Source of the DNA: Solwaraspora sp. WMMD791 | Lineage (GTDB): Bacteria > Actinomycetota > Actinomycetes > Mycobacteriales > Micromonosporaceae | Assembly: GCF_029581195.1 (NCBI RefSeq) | Contig: NZ_CP120737.1 | Span: 620,001-684,000 of the forward strand | Reading direction: 5' to 3' | Length of the DNA stretch: 64,000 nt | Shown: in pieces, positions 49,863 to 57,916 of the stretch | Layout: every line of letters starts with the position of its first letter | Position numbering within the stretch: position 1 is the stretch's first letter | Program-made: the position numbers and the translations under genes | Notes under the pieces: model-generated | Told to the model about the DNA's origin: nothing | Databases searched by the model: none | Seen by the model: only the letters and a program-made list of their open reading frames with translations

Positions 49863-50744
49863 TCATCCGGCCAGGCGCAGGAGGCGGGCGGCGTTGTGCT
49901 TGACGATGCCGGGGAGCACGTCGGGTTTGAGGTCGGTGGTCTCGACGTCCCGCAGCCAGCGGTCCGGGGTGAGCAACGGGTAGTCGGTGCCGAACAGCAC
50001 CCGGTGTTTGAGGATCGAGTTGGCGTAACGCACCAGCTCGGCGGGGAAGTACTTCGGGCTCCAGCCGGACAGGTCGATCCAGGTGTTGGGCTTGTGCGTC
50101 GCCACCGACAGCGCCTCGTCCTGCCAGGGCACCGACGGGTGGGCCATGATGATCTGCAGATCCGGGAAGTCGGCGGCGATCGGATCGAGTCGCATCGGAT
50201 TGGACAACCCGAGCCGCAGTCCGTAACCGCCGGGCAGTCCGGCCCCGATGCCGGTCTGCCCGGTGTGGAACAGGGCCGGCACACCGGCCTTGGCGATCAG
50301 GGCCCACAGCGGCGCGTACTGCTCGTCGCTGGGGTCGAAGCCCTGCACCGTCGGATGGAACTTGAATCCGCGTACCCCCTCGTCCTCGACGAGACGGGCG
50401 GCGGCCTCCAGGGCCGCCTCGCCGGTGCGTGGATCGACCGAGCCGAACGGGACGAGCACGTCGGCGTGGTCGGCGGCGGCCCGGGCGATCTCGGTGCTGG
50501 ACAACGGAGGATGCCGCAGCTGGGTACGCGCGTCCACGGTGAACACGACGGCCGCCATCCGACGTTCGCGGTAGTACCGCGCCACGGCCTCGATCGCCGG
50601 CCGGGGACCGTCGGTGCGGAAGTACTTCGACGCGGCGGCCTCGAGTGGAGCCGGCAACGACGAATGGCCGTGGCCGTCGACCTCGATGTGCACGTGGACG
50701 TCGATGGCGGTGATCGTGTCGATGTCGATCGCTGGCTGGTACAT
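49863..50744 (-). CDS. ACMSD-type metal-dependent amidohydrolase
   Basis: The 293-residue protein belongs to the amidohydrolase-2 family, whose members decarboxylate or hydrolyse aromatic acids. The metal site is readable: DVHVHIE near residue 15, RGFKFHPTVQGF near 125, FHTGQTG near 158, MAHPSVPWQDEA near 200 and GTDYPLLTPDRW near 250. Known relatives include gamma-resorcylate decarboxylase and ACMS decarboxylase. The ATG at 50744 has a purine-rich leader. It lies between the SDR and MaoC genes. Confidence 0.88.
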   Translation of the reverse strand: MYQPAIDIDTITAIDVHVHIEVDGHGHSSLPAPLEAAASKYFRTDGPRPAIEAVARYYRERRMAAVVFTVDARTQLRHPPLSSTEIARAAADHADVLVPFGSVDPRTGEAALEAAARLVEDEGVRGFKFHPTVQGFDPSDEQYAPLWALIAKAGVPALFHTGQTGIGAGLPGGYGLRLGLSNPMRLDPIAADFPDLQIIMAHPSVPWQDEALSVATHKPNTWIDLSGWSPKYFPAELVRYANSILKHRVLFGTDYPLLTPDRWLRDVETTDLKPDVLPGIVKHNAARLLRLAG

Positions 50745-50783
50745 GGCGCTGACCTCCGGCCGATGGTTCAGGACGCGGCGGGC

Positions 50784-51710
50784 TCAGGAACCGGCGGGGC
50801 GGAACTCCTCGGGCAGCTCCGGGAACCGCTCACCGACACTCTGCAGCGCGCCGGCGAACTCGGTCGACCAGTCGGCGAGCAGCGCCTCGTAGGTCCAGCC
50901 GCCCTCGCGGTACGCGGTCGCCACGGCCTCCGGGTGGGTCCAGATCTGAATCCGGTCGCCGCCCACACCGATCACCTGACCGGTCACCCCGGCGGCGGCG
51001 TCGGAGCCGAGGAAGGCCACGAGACCGGCGACGTCGTCGGCGGTGCCGAAGCCGAGATCGTGCCGGAAGAACGCCGGCACCGGCTCACCCTTCGCCTCGG
51101 CCTGGACCGCCGCGGCGAAGTAGGGCACGGTCGCCGTCATCGCGGTCGCCGCGACCGGCACCACGGTGTTGGCGGTGATCCCGGCCCGCTTCAACTCCAG
51201 CGCCCAGGTCCGTACCATGCCGACGATGCCCGCCTTGGCGGCGGCGTAGTTGGTCTGCCCGAAGTTGCCCCGCTGCCCGGTGGGCGAGCCGACGCAGATG
51301 ATCCGGCCACCCTCGCCAGCCTGCCGCATGTGCCGTACCGCCTCGCGCACCGTGGTGAAGGTGCCGCGCAGGTGAACGTTGACGACGGTGTCGAAATCCT
51401 CGTCGCTCATCTTCCAGAGCACCGTGTCCCGGAGCACGCCGGCGTTGGTCACCACGATGTCGAGCCGGCCGAAGCTGTCGAGTGCGCTGGCGACGAGGGC
51501 CTGCGCGGTCTCGGTGGGACCGACCGGTGCGACCAGCGCGACGGCGCGTCCGCCGGCCGATCGGATCGCCGCGACCGCCTCGTCGGCGGCCCCGGCGTCG
51601 ACGTCGTTGACCACGACGCTGGCGCCCTGACGGGCCAACTGCCGGGCGTAGGCCAGGCCGAGACCCCGCCCGGAGCCGGTGACGATGGCGACTTTGCCGT
51701 CCAGAGACAT
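50784..51710 (-). CDS. Short-chain dehydrogenase/reductase with C-terminal extension
   Basis: The 308-residue protein has the classical SDR core: VAIVTGSGRGLGLAYARQLA at residues 7-26, VTNAGVLRDTVLWKMSDED, and the active-site YAAAK near residue 155. It continues about 60 residues past the usual end (THPEAVATAYREGGWTYEAL), like the multifunctional beta-oxidation-type dehydrogenases. The ATG at 51710 follows GAAGGAG. It probably oxidises a hydroxyacyl-CoA and heads the minus-strand operon. It is divergent from the MarR gene. Confidence 0.87.
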   Translation of the reverse strand: MSLDGKVAIVTGSGRGLGLAYARQLARQGASVVVNDVDAGAADEAVAAIRSAGGRAVALVAPVGPTETAQALVASALDSFGRLDIVVTNAGVLRDTVLWKMSDEDFDTVVNVHLRGTFTTVREAVRHMRQAGEGGRIICVGSPTGQRGNFGQTNYAAAKAGIVGMVRTWALELKRAGITANTVVPVAATAMTATVPYFAAAVQAEAKGEPVPAFFRHDLGFGTADDVAGLVAFLGSDAAAGVTGQVIGVGGDRIQIWTHPEAVATAYREGGWTYEALLADWSTEFAGALQSVGERFPELPEEFRPAGS

Positions 51711-51751
51711 CGGGAACTCCTTCGCGTCGAAGCCGATCGGACCATGAACCG

Positions 51752-51764
51752 TTGAGAATGTCAA
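51752..51764. promoter_or_regulatory. Candidate MarR operator
   Basis: TTGAGAATGTCAA contains a perfect TTGA-N5-TCAA inverted repeat. It lies between the divergent SDR and MarR genes, with an AT-rich tail (TTATTGGCG) toward the MarR start. The position suits autoregulation and control of the catabolic operon. Confidence 0.45.
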
Positions 51765-51794
51765 TTATTGGCGTTGCTTGCTACCATCGTCGCC

Positions 51795-52262
51795 ATGCCT
51801 GCGAGCGGGAAGCCCCGGCACGCCGGCGCCGACGGCCTGCGGGGCAGCGTGCTCGGCGCTGACCTGGTGTTTCTTCTCGCCCGCGCCAACGCGATCACGC
51901 TCGCGGCGGCGAACGCGGCGCTCGCCGAGCACGGGCTCAAGCCACGGTCCTACTCGGTGCTCGCGTTGGCCGCCGACGACGCCCGCCCCACCCAACGGGA
52001 GCTGGCCGAGTTTCTCCGACTGGATCCCAGCCAGGTGGTAGCCGTGATCGACGACCTGGAACGCCGTCACCTGGTGGCCCGCCACACCGACCCCGCCGAC
52101 CGGCGCGCCAACGTACTGGTCGCCACCGACGCCGGTCGCGACCTGTTCGCCCGCGCCCGGGAGTCGGCCCGCGCCGTGGAACACGGCCTGCTGGCCGCCG
52201 TGACCCCTCAGGAGCACCAACGGCTGGCCGAGTTCCTGCGGCTGCTGGCCTTCCCGAGCTGA
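51795..52262 (+). CDS. MarR-family regulator
   Basis: The 155-residue protein has the MarR winged helix around residues 55-110: PTQRELAEFLRLDPSQVVAVI, followed by the wing LERRHLVARHTDPADRRAN. It is divergent from the SDR operon and has an inverted repeat upstream. MarR proteins in such positions often sense the aromatic substrate or its CoA ester. The ATG at 51795 has no clear ribosome site; an in-frame TTG at 51768 is less attractive. Confidence 0.88.
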   Translation: MPASGKPRHAGADGLRGSVLGADLVFLLARANAITLAAANAALAEHGLKPRSYSVLALAADDARPTQRELAEFLRLDPSQVVAVIDDLERRHLVARHTDPADRRANVLVATDAGRDLFARARESARAVEHGLLAAVTPQEHQRLAEFLRLLAFPS

Positions 52263-52273
52263 GCAGCGCCCCG

Positions 52274-52321
52274 GTCCGCACCGCTGGATGCCCTACCGTC
52301 CGCACCGCCGGACGCCCTACT
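52274..52321. repeat. Tandem 24-bp duplication in a convergent gap
   Basis: Two adjacent 24-base units (52274-52297 and 52298-52321) share 21 of 24 bases. Each contains GTCCG and a CGGAC-like partner around CACCGC, so each can form a small hairpin. They fill the gap between the MarR and convergent IclR genes and may act as a two-sided terminator. Confidence 0.6.
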
Positions 52322-53069
52322 GTCGGGGTCCGGTCAGCGCCCGGGAGATCGCCCGGCCGGCCGCCTGCACCAGCGGTGCGAGAGCCAGCGGATCGGCCCG
52401 GTCGTACGCGACCACCAATGAGACCGCCGCCGTCACACCGGTCGGACCCCAGATCGGCGCGGCGACCGAGAGCGCGTCCATCGTCACCTGGCGGTCGCTC
52501 ACCGCGTACCCGACGCGCCGCGCCTCGGCGAGATGCCGGCGCAGCCGCGCCGGATCGGTGATGGTCAGCCGGGTGTAGCGCTCCAGTGGCGCGGCCAGCA
52601 CCCGTTCCCGGACCTCGTCCGGCGCATGGGCCAGCAGCACCAGACCCACCCCGGTGGCGTGCAGCGCGAACCGGCCGCCGACGCGGGTCAGCACCGGCAC
52701 CGCGTGCCGTCCGGCGATCCGTTCGATGAAGACGAGTTCCAGGTCCTGGCGCACCGCGAGCTGTACGTTCTCGTGCGTCACCTCGTACAGGTCCTCCAGC
52801 ACCGGCAGCGCCAGCTCGCGCAGCCCCAGCCCACGCGGCGCGAGCGAACCCAGCTCCCACAGCCGCAGGCCGATGCGGAAACGCCCGTCCGCGCCGCGCT
52901 CCAGCGCCCCCCAGGCGACCAGCTCCGCCACCCGCCGGTGCGCGGTGGGCAACGGCAGGCCGGCGCGCCGGGCCAGCTCACTGAGGGTCAACGCCGGCTC
53001 GGCCGGGCTGAACGCGTCGAGCAGCGCCAGCACCTTGCTGGTGACCGACCGGCCCGGTGGCGTACCCAT
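52317..53069 (-). CDS. IclR-family regulator
   Basis: The 250-residue protein has the IclR N-terminal helix-turn-helix (residues 9-70, VTSKVLALLDAFSPAEPALT and LPLPTAHRRVAELVAWG). The effector domain has LRELALPVLEDLYEVTHENV and SVAAPIWGPTGVTAAVSL. IclR proteins often control aromatic-acid breakdown. I use the ATG at 53069 (MGTPPGRS); the longer form would overlap the oxygenase-reductase stop. It lies just downstream of the oxygenase operon on the same strand. The perfect palindrome at 55465 is a candidate site for it. Confidence 0.88.
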   Translation of the reverse strand: MGTPPGRSVTSKVLALLDAFSPAEPALTLSELARRAGLPLPTAHRRVAELVAWGALERGADGRFRIGLRLWELGSLAPRGLGLRELALPVLEDLYEVTHENVQLAVRQDLELVFIERIAGRHAVPVLTRVGGRFALHATGVGLVLLAHAPDEVRERVLAAPLERYTRLTITDPARLRRHLAEARRVGYAVSDRQVTMDALSVAAPIWGPTGVTAAVSLVVAYDRADPLALAPLVQAAGRAISRALTGPRQ

Positions 53070-53113
53070 CCCGCCATCATCGCCGCCCGACGGTATCCGG
53101 CACGACCCGACGC

Positions 53114-54118
53114 TCACAGCTCCAGTACGAGTCGGGGGGTGCGGGATCGGGAGACACAGATCATCATCGTGTCACCGGCGGCCCGTTCCTCCTCGGTGAG
53201 CAGGCTGTCGCGGTGGTCGGGAACGCCAGCGCGGACCGTCGTCTCACAGGTGCCGCAGGTGCCTTCACGGCACGAGGAGAGCACTGCGACACCGGCCTGC
53301 TCCACCGCTTCCAGGATCGACGTGCCGGGCGGCACGGTCACCGTACGGCCGGTCAGTGCCAGCTCGACCTCGACGGTGGTCGCGCCGGCGCCGCCGCGGT
53401 CGCCGTCACCGCTGTCGTCGTCTCGCGGCGTGAAGCGTTCGACGTGCAGGTCACCCGTCGGCCACGTCCGGCAGCGCTGCTGCACCGCCCCGACCAGCGA
53501 CTCCGGTCCGCAGCAGTAGACGACGGCACCACTCGGCCGGTCCAGCAGTTCGGCCAGGTCGAGCAGGCCCACCTCGTCCTGCGGCCGCAGCAGCACCCGG
53601 TCACCGTACCGCTGCCGCAGTTGCCCGGAGAACGCCATCGTGGCCCGGCTGCGGCCGCCGTACACCAGCCGCCAGTCGGCTCCGGCGGCGTCGACGGCGG
53701 CGATCATCGGACGGATCGGGGTGATGCCGATGCCCCCGGCGATGAACAGGTACCGGCGTGCCGCGACCAGCGGAAAGTTGTTCCTGGGCCCACGCACCGT
53801 GATCCGCGCGCCGTCGACGAGCCGGTCGTGGACCTGTCGGGAGCCGCCCCGGCCGGCGGGTTCGAGCTGTACCGCGATCTGCAGACCGCGCCGGTCGGCC
53901 GGGTCGCCGCAGAGCGAGTACGGGCGGACCAGACCCGGACCCAGCATCAGGTCGACGTGCGCGCCGGCCGACCAGCCGGGCACCTCACCACCGTCGGGCC
54001 GGCACAGGGTCAGCACCACCACCCCCGTCGCCACCTGCTCCCGGCGGGCGACCACCAGCTCCATCGTGGGCAGGTCGGCCGTGGTCGTCCGCCCACCGTG
54101 CGGTCCGACGGCGGTCAT
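53114..54118 (-). CDS. VanB-type oxygenase reductase (FMN/2Fe-2S)
   Basis: The 334-residue protein has the three modules of phthalate-dioxygenase/vanillate-demethylase reductases. These are a flavin domain with RPYSLCGDPAD near residue 65, a NAD domain with IAGGIGITPIRPMI near 125, and a C-terminal plant-type ferredoxin with SSCREGTCGTCETTV near 280 for the 2Fe-2S centre. It should pass electrons from NAD(P)H to the VanA-type oxygenase. The ATG at 54118 overlaps the stop of the small CxC gene (ATGA), so the two are coupled. Confidence 0.92.
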   Translation of the reverse strand: MTAVGPHGGRTTTADLPTMELVVARREQVATGVVVLTLCRPDGGEVPGWSAGAHVDLMLGPGLVRPYSLCGDPADRRGLQIAVQLEPAGRGGSRQVHDRLVDGARITVRGPRNNFPLVAARRYLFIAGGIGITPIRPMIAAVDAAGADWRLVYGGRSRATMAFSGQLRQRYGDRVLLRPQDEVGLLDLAELLDRPSGAVVYCCGPESLVGAVQQRCRTWPTGDLHVERFTPRDDDSGDGDRGGAGATTVEVELALTGRTVTVPPGTSILEAVEQAGVAVLSSCREGTCGTCETTVRAGVPDHRDSLLTEEERAAGDTMMICVSRSRTPRLVLEL

Positions 54119-54351
54119 CCGACCACCAGGCCCCGGTCGGCGGCACCGGCCGGTTGCCGGTGCACCGTCGGCACCGACCGGGCCGGCCAGTGGCCACGCG
54201 GATGGTCGAGCAGCCACTGCCACAGCTCGACCGGATCGTCGCCGACCCGCTCGGCGCCGCAGTGACAGGTGCCCCGCAGGGTGTCGGTGCCCGGCAGCCA
54301 GTGGATCCGGTAGAGCCGGTCGCCGCGGGGCAACCCGTCGGGGAGGGTCAC
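54115..54351 (-). CDS. 78-residue CxC protein between VanA- and VanB-type genes
   Basis: This short gene starts at a GTG (54351) that overlaps the oxygenase stop (GTGA), and its own stop overlaps the reductase ATG (ATGA). The tight coupling on both sides argues it is translated. It has RLYRIHWLPGTDTLRGTCHC, giving C29-H30-C31, then GDDPVELWQWLLDHPRGHWP. No signal peptide or helix. I do not recognise the family. It could be an assembly or specificity factor for the oxygenase, or bind a metal through C29, C31 and nearby histidines (H17, H30, H50, H54). Confidence 0.7.
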   Translation of the reverse strand: MTLPDGLPRGDRLYRIHWLPGTDTLRGTCHCGAERVGDDPVELWQWLLDHPRGHWPARSVPTVHRQPAGAADRGLVVG

Positions 54352-55388
54352 CGCGTCGCTCCCACCGACCCCGACGCGATCATCCGTGCGATCAGGCGTC
54401 GGGCGGCGAGCCCGCCGGTGTCGATGTTGATGCTCAGCTCCTGGTACCGCTCCGGTTCGGCGGCGATCACCTGCTCCAGGGTGTTCAGCGCGGTGACGTC
54501 CTGCATGACCACCGTGTGGTTGCTCTGGTAGAGGTACTCGCTGACCGATTCGTCGTCGAGGGCGAAGTCGCGCGCCACCGCCCAGAAGTCGTACGTGGTG
54601 TGCTCGGTCGACGGCGTGATGGCGTAGACGATCTCGGCGTGGAAGGCCGCACTGTCCGGACCCTCCGCCGGCGGGTAGACCCCTTGCGGGGCGATGCGGC
54701 TGTGCAGCAGGTACAGGCACGGTGGGTGGTACTCGATGTCCTGCCACCGGGTGATCCGGCCCTGGATGCCGGTGGATCGGGCATAGAACGGCGGGCATTC
54801 GGCGTCGTCCATGTGCCGGCTGACGTAGACGATGCCCTTGTCGTCGTCGACGGTGGTGGTGATGGGGGTGTTCGCCACTTCGGGGGTGCCGATGTAGCCA
54901 CCGTGCAGATACGTCTCGTGGGACAGGTCCATCAGGTTGTCGACCAGCAGGCTGTAGCGCGCGTTCAGCGGTGCCATGCCACGGACCACCGTGTAGCCGG
55001 GGTCGGCCAGCCACGGCGCGCGGGGAATCGTGGCCGGGTCGGGGTCGTCGTCGCCGATCCAGACCCAGACCAGGGTGTCCTGCTCCACCACCGGGTACGC
55101 GGCGACCCGCGCGGTGCGCGGGATGCGCTGCTGACCCGGGACGAACACACAGCTGCCGGCGGGGTCGTAGGTGAAGCCGTGGTAGCCGCAGACGATCGTG
55201 TCGCCGTCGAGCCGGCTCTGCGACAGTGGGAACCGTCGGTGCACGCACCGGTCGGCCAGGGCCACCGCGGTCCCGGCCTCGGTGCGGTACAGCACGAGCG
55301 GCTCACCCAGCACGGTACGGGCGAGCAGTTCCCGGCCGACCTCGTTGCTGTACGCGGCCACGTACCACTGGTTGCGCGCGAACGGCAT
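54348..55388 (-). CDS. VanA-type Rieske oxygenase
   Basis: The 346-residue oxygenase subunit has the Rieske 2Fe-2S ligands in CVHRRFPLSQ and CGYHGF (C-x-H ... C-x2-H, near residues 47-70). The mononuclear iron site is NLMDLSHETYLH near residue 155. This VanA group usually demethylates methoxy-aromatic acids such as vanillate, or oxidises related compounds. The ATG at 55388 follows GGGAGG. The reductase and the small CxC protein are encoded next in the same operon. The true substrate is unknown. Confidence 0.92.
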   Translation of the reverse strand: MPFARNQWYVAAYSNEVGRELLARTVLGEPLVLYRTEAGTAVALADRCVHRRFPLSQSRLDGDTIVCGYHGFTYDPAGSCVFVPGQQRIPRTARVAAYPVVEQDTLVWVWIGDDDPDPATIPRAPWLADPGYTVVRGMAPLNARYSLLVDNLMDLSHETYLHGGYIGTPEVANTPITTTVDDDKGIVYVSRHMDDAECPPFYARSTGIQGRITRWQDIEYHPPCLYLLHSRIAPQGVYPPAEGPDSAAFHAEIVYAITPSTEHTTYDFWAVARDFALDDESVSEYLYQSNHTVVMQDVTALNTLEQVIAAEPERYQELSINIDTGGLAARRLIARMIASGSVGATR

Positions 55389-55464
55389 GTGACGGACCTC
55401 CCTGGCGGCGATGGTGGTGGGGTGGTCGTATGGTCCCGTGCGGCCCACCCGCCCGGGACCCCTA

Positions 55465-55481
55465 CTTTCACTCAGTGAAAG
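55465..55481. promoter_or_regulatory. Perfect 17-bp palindrome upstream of the oxygenase operon
   Basis: CTTTCACTCAGTGAAAG is a perfect eight-base inverted repeat around a central C. It lies 77 bases before the VanA-type start and 20 bases after the GH3 gene stop. Its A/T content stands out. Position and form suit an IclR- or MarR-type operator. Confidence 0.6.
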
Positions 55482-55501
55482 CCCACCTCACCGTCGGGCC
55501 G

Positions 55502-57844
55502 TCAGCCCACCGTGCTGGTCGTCCACCGGCGCGACGCGGTGGTGACCGGCACGGTCGGACCGACCACCGTGGTCCGTCCCTGCACCGCCCGGTGTGCGCT
55601 GGTGCCCACCCAGATCTCGACGTCACCGGGCTCGACCACCCGGGTCGACGTACGGTCGGTGAAGGCCAACCGGGTCGTCGGCACCGTCAACTCGACAGTG
55701 ACCGCCTGACCCGGTGCGAGGTGGATCCGGCGGTAGCCGAGCAACTGCGCCACCGGCCGGGTCACCGAGGCGACCACGTCACGGCCGTAGAGCTGGACCA
55801 CCTCGTCGCCGGCGACCGTCCCGGTGTTGGCCACCCGTACCCGCACCACCAGCTCCCCGTCACTGGGCACCGTCGCCGGCACGGTCAGCTCCGAGTAGCC
55901 GAAGGTGGTGTAGGACAGGCCGTGGCCGAACGGCGCCGGCGGGGTCACCGCCAGGTTGGTCACCTCGTCGCCCTCACCGAGCGCCGGGTGCAGATAGGAG
56001 TACGGCTGCGCCCCGGCCGACCGGGGCAGGCTGACCGGCAGCCGTCCGGAGGGGTTGATCCGTCCGGAGAGCACGCCCGCGATCGCGGCGGCGCCCTCCT
56101 CGCCGGGGAAGAACGCCTGCACCACGGCGGCGCAGCGGTCGAGCGCCCAGCCGATCGCGTACGGCCGTCCGGTGAGCAGCACCAGGACCACCGGGGTCCC
56201 GGTGGCCAGCACGGCCTCGACGAGGTCGCGCTGCACCCCGGGCAGCTCCAGGTCGTCTGTGTCGCAACCTTCGCCGACGGTGCCGCGACCGAACAGGCCG
56301 GCGCGGTCACCGACGACGAGTACGGCGACGCTGGCGGCTGTGGCCGTGGCGACAGCCGGCGCGATGCCGGACCGGTCGTCGTCGTCGACCCCGCAGCCGT
56401 GAGCCCAGCTCACCTGGTCGGCACCGAACTCCGCCCGGACCGCGTCGAGAACCGTCGGCACCTCGATGCCGGCGTCCACACCGGGGTGCTGGGGGAGCAC
56501 GTGGTTGACGAAGGAGTAGCAGCCGAACATGGCGCTGACCAGGTCGGAGTTGGGTCCGATCACGGCCACCGAGCGCCCCGGTGCCAGCGGGAGCGTGCCC
56601 TGGTTGCTGACCAGCACGATGGACCGCTCGGCGAGCCGGCGGGCGATCGCCCGGTGCTCGGCCGAGTCGAGGTCGATGTCCCGGGGCGGCTCGTCGGTGA
56701 ACGTGGCGTCGAGCAGTCCGAGTTCGTGCTTCTGCCGCAGGACCCGCAGTACGGCCTGGTCGAGCAGCGCCTCGTCGACCTTGCCCGCCCGTATCGCCTC
56801 GGGCAGCCGCAGGTAGGCGTCGCCGGTGGGCAGTTCGACGTCGACCCCGGCGGTCAGCGCCTGGACCGCCGCCTCGGTGTGGTCGCCCGCGACGTGGTGC
56901 AGGAGGTTGAGGAAGGCGACTCCGAAGTAGTCGGCGACGATCACGCCGTCGAAGCCCCACTGGTCCCGGAGCAGTCCGGTGAGCAGGGTCGGGTCGGCGG
57001 CGACGGGCACCCCGTCGATCTCGGCGTAGGAGTGCATGACCGAGCGGGCGTCGCCGTCGAGTACGGCCATCTCGAACGGCGGCAGCAGGACGTCGGCGAC
57101 CTCCCGTGGGCCTGCGTGCACCGGCGCGAAGTTACGGCCGGCACGGGAGGCGGAGTATCCGACGAAGTGCTTCAGCGTGGCGTGTACCCCCTGCGACTGC
57201 AGGCCGCGCACGTACGCGGTGCCGATCGTGCCGACCAGGTACGGGTCCTCGGCGATGCACTCCTCGACCCGCCCCCATCGCGGGTCGCGGATCACATCGA
57301 GCACCGGGGCGAGGCCCTGGTGCACGCCGAGGGCCCGCATCGACGCACCGATCGCCGAGGCCATCTCCGCGACGAGTTCGGGGTCGAAGGCCGCTCCCCA
57401 CGCCAGCGGGGTCGGGAAGGTGGCCGCCTTCCAGGCCGACAGGCCGGTCAGGCATTCCTCGTGGACGATCGCCGGAATGCCCAGCCGGGTCCCGGTGACC
57501 AGATCGGACTGGAACTTCCACAACCAGGCCGCGCGTGCCGCCGGGTCGACGGGCCGGGTGCCGTACGCCCGGGTGAGGTGCCCCAGGCCGTGCCGGGAGA
57601 AGTCCTCCAGGCGGACGGCGTCGGCGAACTCACCCTGCAGCGGCGCGACCGACTCGCCGTCCTCCTTCTCCCAGAAGCCCACCAGCTGGGCGAGCTTCTC
57701 GTCGAGCGTCATCCGGCCGAGCAGCTCGCGGACGCGGGTCTCGCCGTCCGGAGCCGCCCGCCGGTCGCGTGCCTGCGGCAGGTCGAGGTACGACCCGGCC
57801 GGTCCCGGTGCCACCCCGTCCACCGTCGCGCGGACCTCAGTCAT
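55502..57844 (-). CDS. GH3-family beta-glycosidase
   Basis: The 780-residue protein is a full-length glycoside hydrolase family 3 enzyme without a signal peptide, so it acts in the cytoplasm. The catalytic barrel has the nucleophile region GFDGVIVADYFGV near residue 300 and KHFVGYSASRAGRN near 225. The second domain shows AVIGPNSDLVSAMFG near 440 and the fibronectin-like C-terminus has GHGLSYTTFGYSEL. It should cleave imported beta-glucosides or beta-xylosides. It is the last gene of an operon with two permeases and a binding protein. The ATG at 57844 follows AAGGAAAGG. Confidence 0.92.
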   Translation of the reverse strand: MTEVRATVDGVAPGPAGSYLDLPQARDRRAAPDGETRVRELLGRMTLDEKLAQLVGFWEKEDGESVAPLQGEFADAVRLEDFSRHGLGHLTRAYGTRPVDPAARAAWLWKFQSDLVTGTRLGIPAIVHEECLTGLSAWKAATFPTPLAWGAAFDPELVAEMASAIGASMRALGVHQGLAPVLDVIRDPRWGRVEECIAEDPYLVGTIGTAYVRGLQSQGVHATLKHFVGYSASRAGRNFAPVHAGPREVADVLLPPFEMAVLDGDARSVMHSYAEIDGVPVAADPTLLTGLLRDQWGFDGVIVADYFGVAFLNLLHHVAGDHTEAAVQALTAGVDVELPTGDAYLRLPEAIRAGKVDEALLDQAVLRVLRQKHELGLLDATFTDEPPRDIDLDSAEHRAIARRLAERSIVLVSNQGTLPLAPGRSVAVIGPNSDLVSAMFGCYSFVNHVLPQHPGVDAGIEVPTVLDAVRAEFGADQVSWAHGCGVDDDDRSGIAPAVATATAASVAVLVVGDRAGLFGRGTVGEGCDTDDLELPGVQRDLVEAVLATGTPVVLVLLTGRPYAIGWALDRCAAVVQAFFPGEEGAAAIAGVLSGRINPSGRLPVSLPRSAGAQPYSYLHPALGEGDEVTNLAVTPPAPFGHGLSYTTFGYSELTVPATVPSDGELVVRVRVANTGTVAGDEVVQLYGRDVVASVTRPVAQLLGYRRIHLAPGQAVTVELTVPTTRLAFTDRTSTRVVEPGDVEIWVGTSAHRAVQGRTTVVGPTVPVTTASRRWTTSTVG

Positions 57845-57916
57845 TGGCTGCCTTTCCTTGTCGTGCGCGGGCCACGGTTCGCCACGCGCACCGTTCGTTG
57901 TGCGGTTGCGGGTGCC

